Shown here piece after piece: positions 18,529 through 25,801 of a stretch of 34,326 nt of DNA; the first letter of the stretch is position 1, and the number at the start of each line of letters is the position of its first letter. The notes beneath the pieces are model-generated. The model searched no databases, was not told the DNA's origin, and saw nothing but the letters and a program-made list of their open reading frames with translations. Source of the DNA: Gammaproteobacteria bacterium. GTDB lineage: Bacteria > Pseudomonadota > Gammaproteobacteria > Thiohalobacterales > Thiohalobacteraceae. Made by a program: the position numbers and the translations under genes. The stretch covers positions 1-34,326 of the forward strand of contig PABG01000084.1 of assembly GCA_002699185.1 (NCBI GenBank), written 5' to 3'.

Positions 18529-18708
18529 GTCGTTTCTCCCGGTTCATCTGGCAGGCAGTATAACTATTGTAAAATTATGAATTAATTACCTGTCTACGAA
18601 AATATTGTTCATATTATTGCAACAATAAGTGCTTGCGGGCGCCACTGCCGCAAGGCGAGAATCATCGCACTCACGATGAAACAACGCGCACAACAGGAGT
18701 CTGTCTGT
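18529..18708. promoter_or_regulatory. AT-rich divergent region with an inverted repeat
   Basis: This region separates cybB from the plus-strand SDR gene and is AT-rich around 18560-18630. TATTGTT (18603-18609) and AACAATA (18621-18627) form an inverted repeat that might be an operator. No confident promoter hexamers can be assigned. Confidence 0.35.
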
Positions 18709-19449
18709 ATGAGGCTGTTCATCACCGGCAACAGCAGCGGCCTCGGCCATGGTTTCAGCGCAGCGGCCCTGGACCGGGGCTGGGAGGTGTACGGCTGCAG
18801 CCGCCGTGGCTGTGACCTGGAAGGCGTGCATGACGTCCAGTGCGATCTGGGCGATTTCGCGACGGTGCCGGCGGCCCTGCAACAGCTGCTGGCCGGCGTC
18901 GAGCGCCTGGACCTGGTCCTTCTCAACGCCGGCATCCTGGGCGGGATCAAACCCATGCAGGAGACCTCCCTGATGGAACTGCGCCGTGACATGGATATCA
19001 ACGTCTGGGCCAACAAGATCATTCTGGACTGGCTGCTGGAGGCGGGCATCAGCATCGACCAGATCGTCGGCATCTCCTCAGGGGCGGCCGTTCTGGGCAA
19101 CAAGGGCTGGAACGGCTACGCCATCTCCAAGGCAGCGCTGAACATGCTGCTGCGGCTGTATTCCCATGAGTTTCCGGATACCCATATCTCGGCCATTGCA
19201 CCGGGTCTGATCGACACCGCCATGATGGACTATCTCTGTGTCGAACCGGATCCCGAGGAATATCCGGCCCTGGGCCACATCCGCGCCGCCCGTGGCACCG
19301 ACACCATGCCCGGGCCGCGCGCGGCCGCCGAACGGGTACTGGAGGTGGTGGACAAACTCAAGGAATTCGACAGCGGCAGCTTCGTCGACATCCGCCAGCT
19401 CATCGCCCCCGAGGACTACGCCGCCCTGATGGCCCGTCAGACCCGCTGA
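18709..19449 (+). CDS. Short-chain dehydrogenase/reductase
   Basis: This SDR has 246 residues. The cofactor loop is ITGNSSGLGHGF (5-16) and NAG lies at 73-75. The catalytic residues are a serine in GISSGAA (about 123), Y137 and K141 in NGYAISKAALN. APGLIDTAMMDY follows the active site. The sequence has no typical TGxxxGIG signature but keeps all catalytic positions. The substrate is unknown. ATG 18709 has CAGGAG upstream at good spacing. An in-frame ATG at 18676 has none. Confidence 0.88.
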   Translation: MRLFITGNSSGLGHGFSAAALDRGWEVYGCSRRGCDLEGVHDVQCDLGDFATVPAALQQLLAGVERLDLVLLNAGILGGIKPMQETSLMELRRDMDINVWANKIILDWLLEAGISIDQIVGISSGAAVLGNKGWNGYAISKAALNMLLRLYSHEFPDTHISAIAPGLIDTAMMDYLCVEPDPEEYPALGHIRAARGTDTMPGPRAAAERVLEVVDKLKEFDSGSFVDIRQLIAPEDYAALMARQTR

Positions 19450-19453
19450 AAAC

Positions 19454-19535
19454 GTCCTCCCCATGACGGGGGGAGTGATTTCCCCTCCCTTGATGAGAGT
19501 ACCCATAGGGCATAAAGGGACCAGGGGAGGGTGAA
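19454..19535. repeat. Dispersed repeat, copy B
   Basis: It has a CTCCCC..GGGGAG hairpin around 19456-19475, a second CCCCTCCC half, and the 17-mer TACCCATAGGGCATAAA (19500-19516), which differs from copy A by one base. AGGGGAGGG ends it. It fills the space between the SDR and macrodomain genes and runs up to the ribosome-binding site of the latter. Confidence 0.55.
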
Positions 19536-19551
19536 GTTGGAGGAGCACGCC

Positions 19552-20094
19552 ATGACCCAACGCATCGTCCACGACGTCACCATTGAGTGCATCCAGGGCG
19601 ACATCGCCAACCAGCCCGACATGGACGCCGTCGTCAATGCCGCCAACGCCCAGCTGCGCCCCGGCGGCGGCGTGGCCGGCGCCATCCACCGCGCCGCCGG
19701 CCCGGGCCTGGACGAGGCGTGCCGGCCGCTGGCGCCCATCAAACCCGGTCAGGCCGTGATCACCGGTGCCCACAATCTCCCGAACAAGTACGTGATCCAC
19801 TGCCTGGGACCGGTCTATGGTGTGGATGAACCCGCCGATGAACTGCTGGCCAACTGCTATCGCCAGGCACTGCAGCTGGCGGAGCACAACGGGATCGAAT
19901 CGATTGCCTTTCCGGCCATATCCACCGGTGTGTTCGGTTACCCGCTGGAGGCGGCGACAAGGATTGCGCTGGGCGTCATGGCAGGCGAAGCGCAAAAACT
20001 GACAAAGTTGAAGCGGATTCGATGTGTCCTGTTTCAGCCTTCGGATCTGGCGGTATACAATCAGGTGCTGGATGAGTTGAACGGGACCCGATGA
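19552..20094 (+). CDS. Macrodomain protein (ADP-ribose binding/hydrolysing)
   Basis: The protein is 180 residues and consists of one MacroD/YmdB-type macrodomain. Signatures are CIQGDIANQ (13-21), AVVNAANAQLRPGGGVAGAI (26-45, both ADP-ribose contacts) and AFPAISTGVFGYPLEAA (the phosphate loop). Such enzymes remove O-acetyl-ADP-ribose or mono-ADP-ribose from proteins. GGAGGAG upstream supports ATG 19552. The next gene overlaps it by four bases. Confidence 0.93.
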   Translation: MTQRIVHDVTIECIQGDIANQPDMDAVVNAANAQLRPGGGVAGAIHRAAGPGLDEACRPLAPIKPGQAVITGAHNLPNKYVIHCLGPVYGVDEPADELLANCYRQALQLAEHNGIESIAFPAISTGVFGYPLEAATRIALGVMAGEAQKLTKLKRIRCVLFQPSDLAVYNQVLDELNGTR

Positions 20095-20333
20095 AAAACA
20101 TGCAAAACGACAGATATCAATCCCATCTCAGGATGGCCTGGGTGATATATGCACTGATTACGCTCGCCCTTATTGTGGTGCTGGTGCTGTTCGTCGCCCA
20201 GGATACTGAAGAGAGGTTTTTCTTTACGATAATGCCTGCGGCAGCAGCGTATGTTTTTCGTCCGACGGAAAGATACCTGAGCAGACTCATTTTCAGATTC
20301 ACCGGGGTTTCCAGACCCGCAGAAAACGAATGA
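20091..20333 (+). CDS. Small two-helix membrane protein
   Basis: This 80-residue protein starts at an ATGA overlap with the macrodomain gene, so it is translationally coupled. Hydrophobic helices span about 15-36 (AWVIYALITLALIVVLVLF) and possibly 43-56 (FFFTIMPAAAAYVF). The ends are charged. No family is recognised. The coupling suggests that it works with, or anchors, the macrodomain protein. It is the last gene before dif. Confidence 0.65.
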   Translation: MKNMQNDRYQSHLRMAWVIYALITLALIVVLVLFVAQDTEERFFFTIMPAAAAYVFRPTERYLSRLIFRFTGVSRPAENE

Positions 20334-20406
20334 GCGATTCCTATCCAACGTCCGGGATGGCTTCAAGGCGAGGGCACGCCCCCGTATGGAGTGATCCATA
20401 TTTGTA

Positions 20407-20434
20407 ATTTAACATAATATACATTATGCGAAGT
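20407..20434. other. Chromosome dimer resolution site dif (XerC/XerD), left junction of the element
   Basis: The 28 bases are an 11-base XerD arm (ATTTAACATAA), a 6-base centre (TATACA) and an 11-base XerC arm (TTATGCGAAGT). Read on the minus strand, it matches the gammaproteobacterial dif consensus, differing from E. coli dif only in the outer few bases of the XerC arm. XerCD recombine here under FtsK control at cell division. It marks the replication terminus. Confidence 0.93.
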
Positions 20435-20471
20435 ATCCCGGAGGGGGTGAGGCCGCCCAAGGACGGGAAAA

Positions 20472-20879
20472 ATGGATGCGATAACGGAGTACCTGGCCGA
20501 TGGGTACGCGGGCGATCTGACCACCCTCGGGGCGCTGCAAATCCTGTGCGGGTTCAGCCACGAGCAAGCCGCCGCGGCCTGCCTGGTGTCTCCCGCGACT
20601 TACCGGCGCTGGCGCAGCGATCGCAAGGCCAACCCGACCGCCGTCCGGTTGATGGCCATTCACGCGGGCTACTTCCCTTGGCCCGGCTGGGACGGCTGGG
20701 AGATGCACAACGGCTTCCTGTTCCCGCCGGGCTACGCGCGGCACGGCTTCGGCCCCGGCAATCTGATGGCGCTGCCGTTCCTCTACCAGCTGCTCGCCGA
20801 GTACCGGCGCAAGGGCAAGTCCGCCGAGACCGTCAAGCCAACCCTCGACCGGCTCGCCGAGGGTGCCCGGTACCTGTAA
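20472..20879 (+). CDS. Phage-type small HTH protein (DUF3653-like)
   Basis: The protein is 135 residues. The first half looks like a helix-turn-helix (LGALQILCGFSHEQAAAACL then VSPATYRRWRSDRKANPTAV, about 19-58). The second half has the pattern GWDGWEMHNGFLFPPGYARH and FGPGNLMALPFLYQLLAEYR. That resembles small proteins of filamentous phages and prophages (DUF3653 type), which are thought to be regulators. GGACGGG precedes the ATG. It is the first gene after dif inside the element. The stop codon lies in the loop of a stem-loop (20863-20888). The family call is from memory. Confidence 0.6.
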   Translation: MDAITEYLADGYAGDLTTLGALQILCGFSHEQAAAACLVSPATYRRWRSDRKANPTAVRLMAIHAGYFPWPGWDGWEMHNGFLFPPGYARHGFGPGNLMALPFLYQLLAEYRRKGKSAETVKPTLDRLAEGARYL

Positions 20880-20888
20880 CACGGGCAC
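20863..20888 (+). repeat. Stem-loop 1 of a pair
   Basis: Arms GTGCCCG (20863-20869) and CGGGCAC (20882-20888) enclose the loop GTACCTGTAACA. CTTTGTC follows. Stem-loop 2 at 20943-20967 has the same loop and downstream bases, with a compensated stem change. Confidence 0.75.
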
Positions 20889-20891
20889 TTT

Positions 20892-20907
20892 GTCTCATAT
20901 ATGAGAC
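20892..20907. promoter_or_regulatory. Perfect 16-bp palindrome, operator candidate
   Basis: GTCTCATATATGAGAC is fully self-complementary. It lies between the two stem-loops and upstream of the second gene of the element. It is suited to a dimeric repressor, possibly the HTH protein encoded just upstream. Confidence 0.5.
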
Positions 20908-20942
20908 TCAGGCCATAGATTCGTGCTTATTGACTGGCTCCC

Positions 20943-20967
20943 GTGGCCGTACCTGTAACACGGCCAC
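20943..20967 (+). repeat. Stem-loop 2 of a pair
   Basis: Arms GTGGCCG (20943-20949) and CGGCCAC (20961-20967) enclose the loop TACCTGTAACA, followed by TTTGTC. Compared with stem-loop 1, a C-G pair has become G-C while the loop is unchanged. Confidence 0.75.
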
Positions 20968-21002
20968 TTTGTCCACCGGGGTGGAAAATCCGGGGGTGGA
21001 TC

Positions 21003-21587
21003 ATGCTTGAGACCGTCCATCCCACCCACCTGCACGCGGGCGTTCTGGCCGCCTGTCAGGCCCATGCCGAGAACCCTAAACGGGGGCAGCAAGCCTTCCT
21101 GACCTGGACCCTGATCCAGACCCTGGGCATCGAGGAAGCCCGCCGCCGGGTCTCCCGCTCGGCCTTCTACACCCACCTTCAGGTTCTCCGGACCGCAGGG
21201 GTTGCCCTGCCGCCGGTGGTCCCGACCCATCCCGGCGGTAGCTGGTTCGGTAAGGCCACGGCCTCCGAGGCGCTGGCGACCCTGACGGCGCACCCGGGCC
21301 GGTTGATGGACCTGGTGGACCAGCCGTTCGAGGTGGTCCAGCCCTGGCCCACGCGGGGCCTGGGCATCGATCCGGGTGATAACACCGGCTTGCAGTATGA
21401 CCTTGAAGCCTGGCCGGTCGGCACCTCTGGCGTCGTGGTGTATGTGCTTTTCGATGGGCAGTGGCAGGCCACCCTGGAACACACCTTTCACCAGACCCTG
21501 TCGCTGGAGTTCAGCTGCGTGACGGTGCCGATCAACACCCTGATCCAGTGCACCGTGCCGAAGGAGCTGCCGTCATGCCCGGCCTGA
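21003..21587 (+). CDS. Element-encoded protein, possibly related to phage replication protein C-terminus
   Basis: This is a 194-residue protein of unsure function. The N-terminal third (residues 1-60) is helical and ends in SRSAFYTHLQVLRTAGV, which recalls the HTH-like C-terminal segment of filamentous phage gene II/X replication proteins. The catalytic domain of such a protein is absent. The rest, with DLEAWPVGTSGVVVYVLFDG, is beta-rich and not recognised. A GGGGGTG stretch precedes the ATG at 21003. The gene may be a truncated rep fused to another phage frame, or a genuine short protein. Confidence 0.5.
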   Translation: MLETVHPTHLHAGVLAACQAHAENPKRGQQAFLTWTLIQTLGIEEARRRVSRSAFYTHLQVLRTAGVALPPVVPTHPGGSWFGKATASEALATLTAHPGRLMDLVDQPFEVVQPWPTRGLGIDPGDNTGLQYDLEAWPVGTSGVVVYVLFDGQWQATLEHTFHQTLSLEFSCVTVPINTLIQCTVPKELPSCPA

Positions 21588-21605
21588 CCCGCCCTGCTCT
21601 TACGT

Positions 21606-21652
21606 CGCCCCCACAACGGTATCCCGGCCGTCAGGCCGGGACCGTGGGGGCG
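21606..21652. repeat. Compound hairpin, candidate single-strand origin or packaging structure
   Basis: The outer arms CGCCCCCAC (21606-21614) and GTGGGGGCG (21644-21652) are perfect 9-mers. Inside them a second stem forms from TCCCGGCC (21622-21629) and GGCCGGGA (21634-21641) with a 4-base loop. Large hairpins in a non-coding part are a feature of ssDNA phage intergenic regions. The assignment here is inference. Confidence 0.55.
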
Positions 21653-21922
21653 CTGCGCGTCTCTTCGGGCTTTTGGTTTTGCGAAGGCAGGATGCCGGAG
21701 CCAGGGCAGGACGCCCGCTTTCCCGAGCGACTGGACAGGAGCGAGACCGGAGACCTGGGCGGAAAATCTCATATCCGGACTATTGGTTCCACGCAGCCGG
21801 AAATGCGTAGCCTTTTCGGCGTGTTAGATCGAAGTTATGCCGTCGATGGGACCCGCAGTGTTTTTTTTCATCACAAATGTGGGCATATTGCCCAAAAGGG
21901 GTTTACTGATGGAACATCAGAA

Positions 21923-21950
21923 TCAGCTAATGTTATACATTATGCGAAGT
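21923..21950. other. Half-dif attachment site, right junction of the element
   Basis: The centre TATACA (21934-21939) and XerC arm TTATGCGAAGT (21940-21950) are identical to dif. The XerD-side 11 bases (21923-21933) match dif at only about two positions. It should therefore be a poor XerD site. Confidence 0.8.
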
Positions 21951-22025
21951 AATGCGGCAGGAGCCGGGAGGTGGGCCTGCCCGTGCTGCCAGTCCAAGGA
22001 AAAGCTCTTTGGCTGTGATGGCAGG

Positions 22026-23432
22026 TCAGTAATAACCGGCATTGATCCAGCTGTGGACAGCGACGCTGGCGGCATAGCCAAGCGCGATTGCCGGGGTCCA
22101 TCTGAGATGGCTGAAGAAGGTGTAATGGCCGCGCGCCTGTCCCATCAACGCAACGCCGGCTGCGGAGCCCACTGAAAGCAGGCTGCCGCCGACGCCGGCC
22201 GTCAATGTCACCAGCAGCCACTGACCGGTCGGCATGTCCGGCTGCATGGTCAGCACGGCCAGCATGACCGGGATGTTGTCCACGACCGCCGACAGCAGGC
22301 CCACGGCGATATTGGCCTCGGTGGCGCCCCACTGCAGGTACATGACCTCCGAGGCCAGGGCAAGATAACCGAGAAACCCCAGACCGCCCACACACAGCAC
22401 AACGCCGTAGAAGAACAGCAGCGTATCCCATTCGGCCCGGGCGACCTTCTCGAATACATCGAATGCCACCACCTCTCCCATCTGGCCCTCATGGCCCTCA
22501 TCGTCGTTCCTGTCCCGGTGCGCGGTCTTCTGGAGATAGAAGCCCATGAACTGCAGATAGGCCAGGCCTGTCAGCATGCCGATCACAGGCGGAATTTCCA
22601 GCAGGTTATGGAAACATACGGCTGTGACGATGGTCAGCAGGAACAGGACCATGATGCGCCTGGCCCCGCGTTTCATGGTGGCACCGTCATCGACAACACG
22701 CGGTGGGTCATTCGGTACCGCAAAGTGCATCAGGCTGGCCGGAACGATGAAATTGACCAGCGCCGGCACGAACAGGGCGAAGAAGGTATTGAATTCGACC
22801 ACCCCCTTCTGCCAGACCATCAGGGTGGTGATGTCGCCGAAGGGACTGAAGGCGCCGCCGGCATTCGCGGCCACCACGATATTGATACAGGCAAGCGGGA
22901 TGAAGCGCGGGTTGTCGCCGCCGACTGCCATCACCACGGCGCACATCAGCAGCGCCGTGGTCAGATTGTCCGCCAGCGGCGATATCAGAAAGGCCAGCCA
23001 GCCGGTGAGCCAGAACAGTTTGCGCAGGCCCAGGCCTCTGCCGAGCAGCCAGGAGCGCAGTGCATCGAACACCCGCCGTTCCTCCATGGCGTTGACGTAG
23101 GTCATCGCCACCAGCAGGAACAACATCAGTTCGGCATACTCGAGCAGGTTGTGCCGTACCGCCTGCTCGACCTGATGCGTCAGGCCGTCCGCGGCATAGA
23201 TCCAGGCGATCATCGCCCAGATCACACCGGCAGCCAGGATGACCGGCTTGGATTTGCGCAGACCGGTAAACTCCTCCGCCATCACCAGCAGATAGGCGAG
23301 CACAAAGATCGCGATGGCGGCATAGCCGATGGGGTGCGTGGTGAGATCAGGCATGGCCGATCCCGTGGCCGCCAGTGCCGGTGTCGGTGACATGATCGCC
23401 GCGCCGGCCAATACGATGCCTGATCGCTTCAT
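22026..23432 (-). CDS. nhaD: NhaD-type Na+/H+ antiporter
   Basis: This is an inner-membrane sodium-proton antiporter of the ion-transporter superfamily, 468 residues with about 12 helices. An N-terminal hydrophobic segment (about 5-22) resembles a signal peptide, as is usual in NhaD. Core motifs are SPLADNLTTALLMCAVVMAVGG, NIVVAANAGGAFSPFGDITTL and, in the second half, SAVVDNIPVMLAVLTM then GVGGSLLSVGSAAGVALMG. All contain conserved Asp, Asn, Thr and Ser residues. It is last in a run with SulP and UspA-like genes, which suggests coupling of Na+ cycling to anion uptake. The ribosome-binding site is weak. Confidence 0.93.
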   Translation of the reverse strand: MKRSGIVLAGAAIMSPTPALAATGSAMPDLTTHPIGYAAIAIFVLAYLLVMAEEFTGLRKSKPVILAAGVIWAMIAWIYAADGLTHQVEQAVRHNLLEYAELMLFLLVAMTYVNAMEERRVFDALRSWLLGRGLGLRKLFWLTGWLAFLISPLADNLTTALLMCAVVMAVGGDNPRFIPLACINIVVAANAGGAFSPFGDITTLMVWQKGVVEFNTFFALFVPALVNFIVPASLMHFAVPNDPPRVVDDGATMKRGARRIMVLFLLTIVTAVCFHNLLEIPPVIGMLTGLAYLQFMGFYLQKTAHRDRNDDEGHEGQMGEVVAFDVFEKVARAEWDTLLFFYGVVLCVGGLGFLGYLALASEVMYLQWGATEANIAVGLLSAVVDNIPVMLAVLTMQPDMPTGQWLLVTLTAGVGGSLLSVGSAAGVALMGQARGHYTFFSHLRWTPAIALGYAASVAVHSWINAGYY

Positions 23433-23475
23433 GTGCTGTACCCGGATGGGACCACCATGGATTCATCGGCCCACA

Positions 23476-23955
23476 TCAGATCCCGCTCCGCAACGGCATG
23501 TCCAGTGCCGGTATGGCAAGCCCCGCCGGCGCCGTTCCGGTCCCGAACAGTTGGCAGTTCGGGTTGACCGCCTGCAGCCGTGATTCGAGCCCGGCAAGTC
23601 TCCCCAGCACACCCCAACGAGATTGCCCGGTGACGATATAGGCTGCATGACGCTCCTCAGCCAGGCGGCTGATCTGTGTCTGCAGAGAACCCTCGACGAC
23701 GATGACCTCGGCCTGCCCTGCCCCGACATGCTGGAGCAGTCCACGCAGCCAGGCGCCTGCCGTGCGGACCGTTTCCCGCCGGGCCTGGCTCGGACTGATG
23801 AAGGGGGAATAGCCTGCCTCGAATCCGGATTGGTCCACGACATGGGCGACCAGCAAGGTGGCCTGGCAGAGCCGGGCCAGATTGGCTGCGCGACGCACGG
23901 TTGTTTCAGCCTTGCGGTCGAGATCCACGCACGCGATTACAGCTTGTTGTCTCAT
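23476..23955 (-). CDS. UspA-family universal stress protein
   Basis: This is a cytosolic protein of 159 residues. The fold opens with AVIACVDLDRKAETTVRRAA and ATLLVAHVVD, followed by the VIVVEGSLQTQISRLAEE strand-helix and AAYIVTGQSRWG. The canonical ATP motif GxxG-9x-GS is not well kept after TGQS, so nucleotide binding is uncertain. The start at 23955 has AGGGG upstream. It begins seven bases after the SulP stop, and nhaD follows 43 bases later. Usp genes often accompany transporters and may regulate them. Confidence 0.85.
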   Translation of the reverse strand: MRQQAVIACVDLDRKAETTVRRAANLARLCQATLLVAHVVDQSGFEAGYSPFISPSQARRETVRTAGAWLRGLLQHVGAGQAEVIVVEGSLQTQISRLAEERHAAYIVTGQSRWGVLGRLAGLESRLQAVNPNCQLFGTGTAPAGLAIPALDMPLRSGI

Positions 23956-23962
23956 CGGTTGA

Positions 23963-25801
23963 TTACCCCTGGTTGGAGGTGTCGGCACCGGGGCGTGCCG
24001 AACATTCACGGAAGATGCGTCTGTTGCAGTCGCGGCAGATGGCGGGATCGAGCTTGTCAACGACCGTATTGATGGCCACGGTCTTGCCGGGAAAGATATT
24101 TTCCCTCCCGATCTCGTCGATGTACCCGCCACGCTCGAGTACCGACCGTACCTCCGGTTTCAGACGGATCAGGTACAGACCGCCACCCGCCTCCCGCCGC
24201 TGCCTGGCCTCCTGGGCAAGCAGTTCCGCACCGGCGATGTCGATGAAGTTGATGCCGGTGGCGGAGATGGCGACATGGCGCTGCCGGGGCGACTCGTCCG
24301 TGAAGCGGGCCAGCGATTCCGCGACATGATTGACAGCGCCGAAGAACAGGGAGCCGTCAAGGCGGGCAAGCTTGAGCTGCGGACATTCCGGTAGCCTGGT
24401 GTCGGTTACGAAATCCCGCTTGGGCGTATCCGGGTTCGGCACCCGCGAGATCAGCCGTGGCCGCGAGGTCCGGTTGATATAGAGCGCGAGCGAGAGCAGT
24501 ACACCGGCAAGGATGGCGAACTCCAGTTCCAGCAGCAGGGTCGCGAAGAAGGTGACGGCCAGCACAGCCGTCTCCTGGCGACTGGTCCGGATGATCTGGC
24601 GGATATGATGAAAGTCGATCAGTCCCCAGGCCACCAGGAACAGGATGGCTGCCATGGCCGCGTTCGGCAGGTAAGCGGCCAGCGGTGCCACCAGAACGAT
24701 GACCCCGGCCAGCAGCGTACCGGCAAAGACGGCGGCGAGCGGGGTCTTCGCGCCGGCCTGGAAGTTCAGTCCGCTGCGATTGAAGGAGCCGGTTGCCACA
24801 TAACCGGAGAAAAAACTGCCGGCGATATTCGACAGCCCCTGACCGATGAATTCCTGGTTGCCATCGAGCCGCTGATGGGCGCGCGCGGCGAGTGAACGGG
24901 CAATGGAGACCGCCTCGGTAAGGGCGAACAGTGTCACCGCCAGTGCCGCCGGGGCGAGATCCTTGAAGGTTTCAAGGTCGAACCTGGGCGCCGACAGGGG
25001 CGGCAGACCGGCGGGCAGTGCCCCCACTGTCGGGATCTGCCCTGCCGCGGCCCCGCCCCAGCGCGAGAACGCCACGCCGGCGAAACTGCCGATCACCATG
25101 GCGGCGATCATGTAGGGAATCCGTGGCCAGCGCTGCTTGACCACCAGTCCGCCCAGCAGGGTGGCCACCCCCACCCCGACCACATAGGGGTCGATGTCCT
25201 GCAGATGCAGCGCCAAATGGTGCAGTGTTTCGTGCAGATGCAGCCCCCGCGGCATAGCAATGCCGAAAAAGTGCTTGATCTGATTGGAGGCGATCAGCAA
25301 CGCCGCGCCGGCCGTGAAGCCGACCACGACCGAGTGGGAGATGTAATTGATCAAGGTACCCAGTCGTGCCAGCCCCATGGTGATCTGCAAGGCACCGACC
25401 ATCAGGGTCAGTGTCAGGGCCAGGCTCACATACTCGGCGGTTGCCGGTTCTGCGAACACGCTCAGACTGGAGAACACCACGATGGAGGCAGCGGTGGTCG
25501 GCCCCGAGACCAGGTGCCAGGACGAGCCCCACAGCGCCGCCACAATGGCCGGGACGATGCCGGCATAGAGGCCGTATTCAGGCGGCATGCCGGCGATGGA
25601 GGCAAACGCCACGCCCTGCGGCAGCACGACAATCGCACCGGTCAGGCCGGCGATGAGGTCGGCGCGCAGGGTCTGTGGGTTGACCCGGTGCCACCAGCGG
25701 ATGAAGGGAAACAGACGGATCAGCCACAGCGGGCAGGCACGGGCGCTGTCAGCGATGGCTGGCTGCTGCAGTGCCTCTGTCCGGGCGGGGGCGCTGTTCA
25801 T
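23963..25801 (-). CDS. SulP-family anion transporter with STAS domain
   Basis: This is a membrane transporter of 612 residues for sulfate, bicarbonate or a similar anion. The transmembrane domain covers about 45-440, with the family signatures LRADLIAGLTGAIVVLPQGV, GLYAGIVPAIVAALWGSS, TGAAL-like TM5 residues and GNQEFIGQGLSNIAGSFFSG. The STAS domain (about 460-580) includes ATGINFIDIAGAELLAQEA. The far C-terminus carries three cysteines in AICRDCNRRIFREC, a possible redox or metal-binding tail. ATG 25801 has AGGAG six bases upstream and overlaps the stop of a small upstream frame. Which anion is carried cannot be read from sequence. Confidence 0.93.
   Translation of the reverse strand: MNSAPARTEALQQPAIADSARACPLWLIRLFPFIRWWHRVNPQTLRADLIAGLTGAIVVLPQGVAFASIAGMPPEYGLYAGIVPAIVAALWGSSWHLVSGPTTAASIVVFSSLSVFAEPATAEYVSLALTLTLMVGALQITMGLARLGTLINYISHSVVVGFTAGAALLIASNQIKHFFGIAMPRGLHLHETLHHLALHLQDIDPYVVGVGVATLLGGLVVKQRWPRIPYMIAAMVIGSFAGVAFSRWGGAAAGQIPTVGALPAGLPPLSAPRFDLETFKDLAPAALAVTLFALTEAVSIARSLAARAHQRLDGNQEFIGQGLSNIAGSFFSGYVATGSFNRSGLNFQAGAKTPLAAVFAGTLLAGVIVLVAPLAAYLPNAAMAAILFLVAWGLIDFHHIRQIIRTSRQETAVLAVTFFATLLLELEFAILAGVLLSLALYINRTSRPRLISRVPNPDTPKRDFVTDTRLPECPQLKLARLDGSLFFGAVNHVAESLARFTDESPRQRHVAISATGINFIDIAGAELLAQEARQRREAGGGLYLIRLKPEVRSVLERGGYIDEIGRENIFPGKTVAINTVVDKLDPAICRDCNRRIFRECSARPGADTSNQG

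Larger units (their letters stand above)
20418..21951. mobile_element. Small Xer-dependent integrated element (IMEX) at dif, filamentous-phage-like
   Basis: An 18-base direct repeat (20418-20435 and 21934-21951) covers the dif centre and XerC arm. The unit length is 1516 bases. The left copy has a full XerD arm and the right copy a degenerate one, as expected when an element whose attachment site matches only the XerC half joins at dif. The interior carries two genes, both rightward, and several strong hairpins, and has no recombinase. That is the IMEX pattern known for CTXphi, VGJphi and Xanthomonas Cf-type phages. There are no coat or Zot genes, so it is a satellite or a remnant. Confidence 0.8.
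21588..22025. other. Gene-free stretch with hairpins, right part of the element and its junction
   Basis: No convincing gene is seen. It holds the compound hairpin at 21606-21652, a run of eight T (21861-21868), a small inverted repeat GGGCATATTGCCC (21881-21893), and the half-dif junction. Beyond 21951 a short host segment leads to the end of nhaD. The T-run has no clear stem before it. Confidence 0.5.

Noticed and set aside
20863-20974. The two repeated stem-loops as a CRISPR array
   Set aside because: There are only two copies with unequal stems, the first overlaps a gene end, and no cas genes are present.
21800-21951. Integron attC-like recombination site (GTTAGAT and GTTAT near the right end)
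   Set aside because: No paired attC core sites or integrase are present. The end is explained better as a half-dif site.
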